A stretch of 64,000 bases of DNA, taken from the NCBI RefSeq assembly GCF_000582785.1, contig NZ_HG931174.1, forward strand, positions 936,671-1,000,670, in the 5' to 3' direction. This stretch comes from Candidatus Blastococcus massiliensis AP3. Its GTDB lineage: Bacteria > Actinomycetota > Actinomycetes > Mycobacteriales > Geodermatophilaceae. Of the stretch, positions 61,376 to 64,000 are shown piece after piece. Within the stretch, counting starts at the first letter, position 1; every line of letters begins with the position of its first letter. The notes under the pieces were generated by a model. It saw only the letters and a program-made list of their open reading frames with translations, did not search any database and had not been told where the DNA came from. The position numbers and the translations under genes were made by a program.

Positions 61376-62035
61376 CTAGGACCTCCCGCCGTCGGACGAC
61401 TGCCCGGCGGCCACCCATTCGAGGGTGGTCCGCAGCCGTGCGAACACGGCGATGAGAATCGGCAGGGGCAGCGCCACGAGCACGAAGCCCAGCAGGGCGT
61501 CGGCGTCCTCGCCGTAGAGGGTCGAGCCGCCCACCACCGCGACGACCAGCAGCGAGGCCGCCGCGCCCAGGGCCGCGATGAACAGCACGTCCGCTCCCCG
61601 GCGTCCGACCAGCCGGACCGCGCCGGCGATGAGCCCCGTCGCGCTGAGCACTCCGGTGAGGAACAGCAGCACAGAGACGGCTCCGCCGCCGTCGGCGAGG
61701 ATGACGAGCAGGGCGCCGAGCGAGACCAGTGCGCTCGCGCCGCCCGCGATGAAGCCCAGGACGGCGGCGGTGGTCGCCGAGCCGGGCCGCCCGGGGCCGT
61801 GCGGCCACGGAGCCTGCGCCTGCGGAAGGCCGTAGGGCGGGCCGTAACCCGGTGGCGGTCCGTAACCCGGAGGCGGCCCGTAACCCGGAGGCGGCCCGTA
61901 ACCCGGAGGCGGCCCGTAACCCGGAGGCGGCCCGTAACCCGGAGGCGGCCCGTGACCGGGCGGCGGACCGGTGGGCGGCGGACCGGTGGGCGGCGGACCC
62001 TCGTAGCCGGAGTCATCGTGCGGGCTGCCGTTCAC
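61376..62035 (-). CDS. Proline-rich repeat membrane protein
   Basis: A 219-residue protein with a proline-glycine-tyrosine-rich cytoplasmic start of about 75 residues, six or seven PPPGYG units. Four or five membrane helices follow (about 88-110, 115-137, 143-160, 163-183 and 188-203). Such PGY-rich tails occur in several actinobacterial membrane proteins and may mediate self-association. The membrane part does not identify a function. The repeat DNA is the 18-bp tandem array at 61843-61950. Confidence 0.8.
   Translation of the reverse strand: MNGSPHDDSGYEGPPPTGPPPTGPPPGHGPPPGYGPPPGYGPPPGYGPPPGYGPPPGYGPPPGYGPPYGLPQAQAPWPHGPGRPGSATTAAVLGFIAGGASALVSLGALLVILADGGGAVSVLLFLTGVLSATGLIAGAVRLVGRRGADVLFIAALGAAASLLVVAVVGGSTLYGEDADALLGFVLVALPLPILIAVFARLRTTLEWVAAGQSSDGGRS
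61843..61950 (-). repeat. 18-bp tandem repeat encoding PPPGYG
   Basis: Six consecutive copies of CGTAACCCGGAGGCGGCC (plus strand); the first has two changes and the rest are exact. Because 18 is a multiple of 3, copy-number change only lengthens or shortens the proline-rich tail. The near-identity suggests recent expansion. Confidence 0.9.
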
Positions 62036-62056
62036 GGCCCCAGTCTGCCGGTCGGG

Positions 62057-62392
62057 TCAGACGACGCGCGGCGAGTACATGATCACGGCGACCCCCACGA
62101 GGCAGAGCAGAGCGCCCGCGACGTCGTACCGGTCGGGCCGGAAGCCGTCGACGGCCATGCCCCACAGCAGCGACCCGGCGACGAAGACCCCGCCGTAGGC
62201 GGCCAGGATCCGGCCGAAGTTCGCGTCGGGCTGCAGCGTGGCGACGAAGCCGTACGCGCCGAGCGCGATCACCCCGGCGCCGATCCAGAGCCAGCCCCGC
62301 GCCTCCCGCACCCCCTGCCAGACCAGCCAGGCGCCGCCGATCTCGGCCAGTGCGGCCAGGAGGAACAGGAGGACGGAGCGCGCGACGGTCAC
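62057..62392 (-). CDS. YnfA/UPF0060 family membrane protein
   Basis: A 111-residue four-helix protein. [29 protein letters not shown] and [16 protein letters not shown], ending [21 protein letters not shown], match UPF0060 (YnfA) closely. These are small-multidrug-resistance-like proteins, and some confer efflux of cationic compounds. It is a single gene 19 bases after the VOC gene on the same strand. Confidence 0.9.
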   Translation of the reverse strand: MTVARSVLLFLLAALAEIGGAWLVWQGVREARGWLWIGAGVIALGAYGFVATLQPDANFGRILAAYGGVFVAGSLLWGMAVDGFRPDRYDVAGALLCLVGVAVIMYSPRVV

Positions 62393-62411
62393 CCCCGGAC
62401 CGTAGAGCGGC

Positions 62412-62819
62412 TCACCCGGCCCGGCGCGGCTCCCCCGCGTACGTGCCGAACGACCACAGGTTCCCCTCCGGATCGCGGACCGAGCACTCCTTCGACCCGT
62501 AGTCGGTGGTGGCGGGTTCGCGGACGATGGTCGCGCCCGCCGCGACGGCGCGGGCGTGGACGGTCATCGGGTCGGCGGTGACGACGTAGCAGGCGGCGGT
62601 GCCGGGCACGGCCGGCCAGGCGTCGTCGGGCTCGTCGCGCACCGAGCCCAGCATCACGCCGCCGCCCTCCGGCCAGGAGAGCTGGGCGTGGTCGACGCGG
62701 TCCCCCTCGCCGTAGACCACGGTCTCCTCGAAACCGAGCACGTCGACGAGGAAGCGGATCAGGGCGCGGGCGTCGTGCGCGCGGAAGGCGGGCCATACCT
62801 GGGGCTGTGGTGTCGTCAT
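62412..62819 (-). CDS. VOC (glyoxalase/bleomycin-resistance) family protein
   Basis: A 135-residue protein with two beta-alpha-beta-beta-beta modules. It begins [24 protein letters not shown] and ends [14 protein letters not shown]. Metal ligands could be His in VDHAQLSW and Glu in [10 protein letters not shown], but the enzyme activity is unknown. ATG 62819 overlaps the AraC regulator stop (ATGA), so the regulator probably controls it or responds to its substrate. Confidence 0.87.
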   Translation of the reverse strand: MTTPQPQVWPAFRAHDARALIRFLVDVLGFEETVVYGEGDRVDHAQLSWPEGGGVMLGSVRDEPDDAWPAVPGTAACYVVTADPMTVHARAVAAGATIVREPATTDYGSKECSVRDPEGNLWSFGTYAGEPRRAG

Positions 62820-63670
62820 GCCGGCGAGAGTGCCGCGTCGAGGGCACGGGTGTCTTGGACGTATCCGAACTCCGCAGCGAGCCAGCGCGTGGGGGGCAGC
62901 CCGGAGAACGCGCGCCATTCCCGGGTCAGGTGGGCCTGGTCGGCGAAGCCGCCGGCCGCGGCGAGCCCGGCGAGGTCCGCCGGGTGCCCGGCGGCCACGC
63001 GCCCGGCGAGCGCACGGCGGGCGACGTCGAACCGGGCGATCCGCGCCGCCTCCTTGGGACCGAGCCCCGTCTCGGCGCGGAACCGCTGCTCCAGGTACCG
63101 GGGCGACCAGCCCACGCGGCGGGCCACCTCGGCGACCCGAAGCCGGCCGTGCGACGTCGTCGTCAGCCGCCAGGCCTCGGCGACGCCGTCGGGGATCTCG
63201 TCCGCGGGCCGTAGCCGGCGGAGCAGTACCGCGTCCAGCACGGCGAAGCGCTCGGCCCACCCCTCAGCTGCCCGGACGCGTCCGAGCACCTCGTCGGCGG
63301 CACGGCCGAGGAGCTCGTCGAGGTGGAGGTCGACGGAGGCGAGCGCCCCGGCCGGAACGCCCAGCAGCGCCCGCGCGCCGGCCGGCGTGAGCGACAGCTG
63401 GATGCCGGCCTGCCGCCCGGGATGGGCGATCCGCGCCGGACGGGTGTGCAGCCCGCCCACCAGCGCGTCGAACCGGCCGGGGCTCTGCCCCGGATCGGGA
63501 TGCGCGGCCATGACCAGCGGCTCGTCGAGGGTGAGGATCAGCGTCAGCCACGGGGAGGGGAGCCCCAGGTGCTCGCCCGGCGGGAGGCCCTCGTGGTCGT
63601 AGCCGACCGCAGCCGCGACGAACGGGCGCAGCGCGGGATGCGGGCGATGCGCCACCGACTCCTGCCGCAT
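62816..63670 (-). CDS. AraC family transcriptional regulator
   Basis: A 284-residue protein. The C-terminal AraC DNA-binding domain (about 170-270) has two helix-turn-helix units: LRVAEVARRVGWSPRYLEQRFRAE and DLAGLAAAGGFADQAHLTREWRAF. The N-terminal 150 residues form a variable sensor domain, including the LTPAGARALLG block common in such proteins. It is coupled with the VOC gene, its likely target. Confidence 0.9.
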   Translation of the reverse strand: MRQESVAHRPHPALRPFVAAAVGYDHEGLPPGEHLGLPSPWLTLILTLDEPLVMAAHPDPGQSPGRFDALVGGLHTRPARIAHPGRQAGIQLSLTPAGARALLGVPAGALASVDLHLDELLGRAADEVLGRVRAAEGWAERFAVLDAVLLRRLRPADEIPDGVAEAWRLTTTSHGRLRVAEVARRVGWSPRYLEQRFRAETGLGPKEAARIARFDVARRALAGRVAAGHPADLAGLAAAGGFADQAHLTREWRAFSGLPPTRWLAAEFGYVQDTRALDAALSPA

Positions 63671-63727
63671 CAGAGCATCGTCACAGCGCGGCGGCGCCGT
63701 GTCACGGGGCAGGGCGAGGTTCCCGCC

Positions 63728-64000
63728 TCAGGCGCCCGACGCCGACACCGCGATACCCATGACGAAGATCAGGGCGAGGATGCCGACCCCGATCCAGCCG
63801 AGCACGATGCCGGCGGTCGCCATGCCGCCGCCGGCCTCCTGGCGCTCCGCGATCTGCCGCTTGGCGATGTAGCCGAAGATCAGCGCCAGGATGCTGCCGA
63901 TCCAGTACAGCCAGAGGATGCCCAGCACCAGCGAGGCGATGGCCATGCCGTTCGTGCGCTGCGGGGGGGCGTAGCCGTACGGGTAGCCGCCGTAGGGCTG
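63728..64000 (-). CDS. DUF4190-type membrane protein, 5' end outside window
   Basis: The last 90 codons are present, reading from base 64000 (QPYGGYPYGYAPPQRTNG) to the stop at 63728. After this Gly/Tyr/Pro-rich stretch come MAIASLVLGILWLYWIGSILALIFGY and a second helix GMATAGIVLGWIGVGILALIF, which match the DUF4190 two-helix domain. Function unknown. The ATG at 63946 is internal to the longer frame and follows a family-typical PYGY-rich tail. Confidence 0.82.
   Translation of the reverse strand, partial: QPYGGYPYGYAPPQRTNGMAIASLVLGILWLYWIGSILALIFGYIAKRQIAERQEAGGGMATAGIVLGWIGVGILALIFVMGIAVSASGA

Noticed and set aside
58873..62016. Single 1047-residue protein on the minus strand
   Set aside because: Only the last 170 residues (flavin reductase) are meaningful. 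The rest is out-of-frame shadow of HMG-CoA lyase and the proline-rich gene.

Overview
The window is high-GC, densely packed DNA with many GTG starts and 4-base ATGA/GTGA gene overlaps. The gene content fits a motile, high-GC soil actinobacterium: chemotaxis cluster, LCP cell-wall enzyme, DUF4383, NAD-type large glutamate dehydrogenase, SpoIIE-type phosphatases, an IdeR/DtxR-like iron box and trehalose genes. A member of the Geodermatophilaceae (Blastococcus, Geodermatophilus or Modestobacter) is my best guess. That is inference from gene content, not a database result. I found no rRNA, tRNA, CRISPR array, prophage or transposase.

Layout. 1-1315 (minus): VWA/CoxE-like gene, cut by the window edge, behind a MoxR ATPase. 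1440-3681 (plus): a carbamoyltransferase and a DUF4383 membrane protein. 3802-6917: a MarR/GbsR-type regulator divergent from a two-gene ABC exporter, with palindromes between them. 6934-9279 (minus): LCP transferase, GNAT and small membrane protein. 9502-14356 (plus): acyl-ACP desaturase, exonuclease III, YaaA and a PAS-PAS-GAF-SpoIIE phosphatase. 14362-24998 (minus): DEAD-box helicase, a G6PD-like gene with an altered active-site signature, GH15, the giant NAD-glutamate dehydrogenase and a holin-family membrane protein. 25154-28749: an AAA ATPase of unknown role, a second SpoIIE phosphatase and a stand-alone anti-sigma-type kinase.

28858-42523 (minus) is a complete chemosensory locus. In transcription order it holds three MCP genes, each with its own terminator, then cheA, cheW, an unrecognised 298-residue protein, cheB, cheR, cheY, cheX, cheY and a cheX-like gene. 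The cheA and cheB leaders each show an exact GCCGATAA (sigma-28-type -10) followed by a perfect hairpin before the start codon. The MCP upstream regions share TGTCGACA palindromes.

42860-45866 (minus): two crcB/fluC genes, otsA and otsB. 45960-48641: an Mcr-type CoA transferase/racemase (plus), TerC (minus) behind a probable yybP-ykoY manganese riboswitch, and a small winged-helix regulator (plus). 48741-53862 (minus): the two N-acetylglutaminylglutamine amide (osmolyte) genes and a secreted subtilase. 54040-57895 (minus): a siderophore ABC importer behind an iron box. 58071-64000: two small membrane proteins, flavin reductase, HMG-CoA lyase, PAS-GGDEF cyclase, a proline-rich repeat membrane protein, YnfA, a VOC protein with an AraC regulator, and a truncated DUF4190 protein.

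Stress and osmotic themes recur: trehalose, NAGGN, partner-switching phosphatases and YaaA. The least explained items are a 34-bp CTAG-rich element found twice (16076-16109 and 25041-25074), the che leader architecture, the unknown che-locus protein, a three-copy palindromic repeat at gene ends, and the atypical G6PD.
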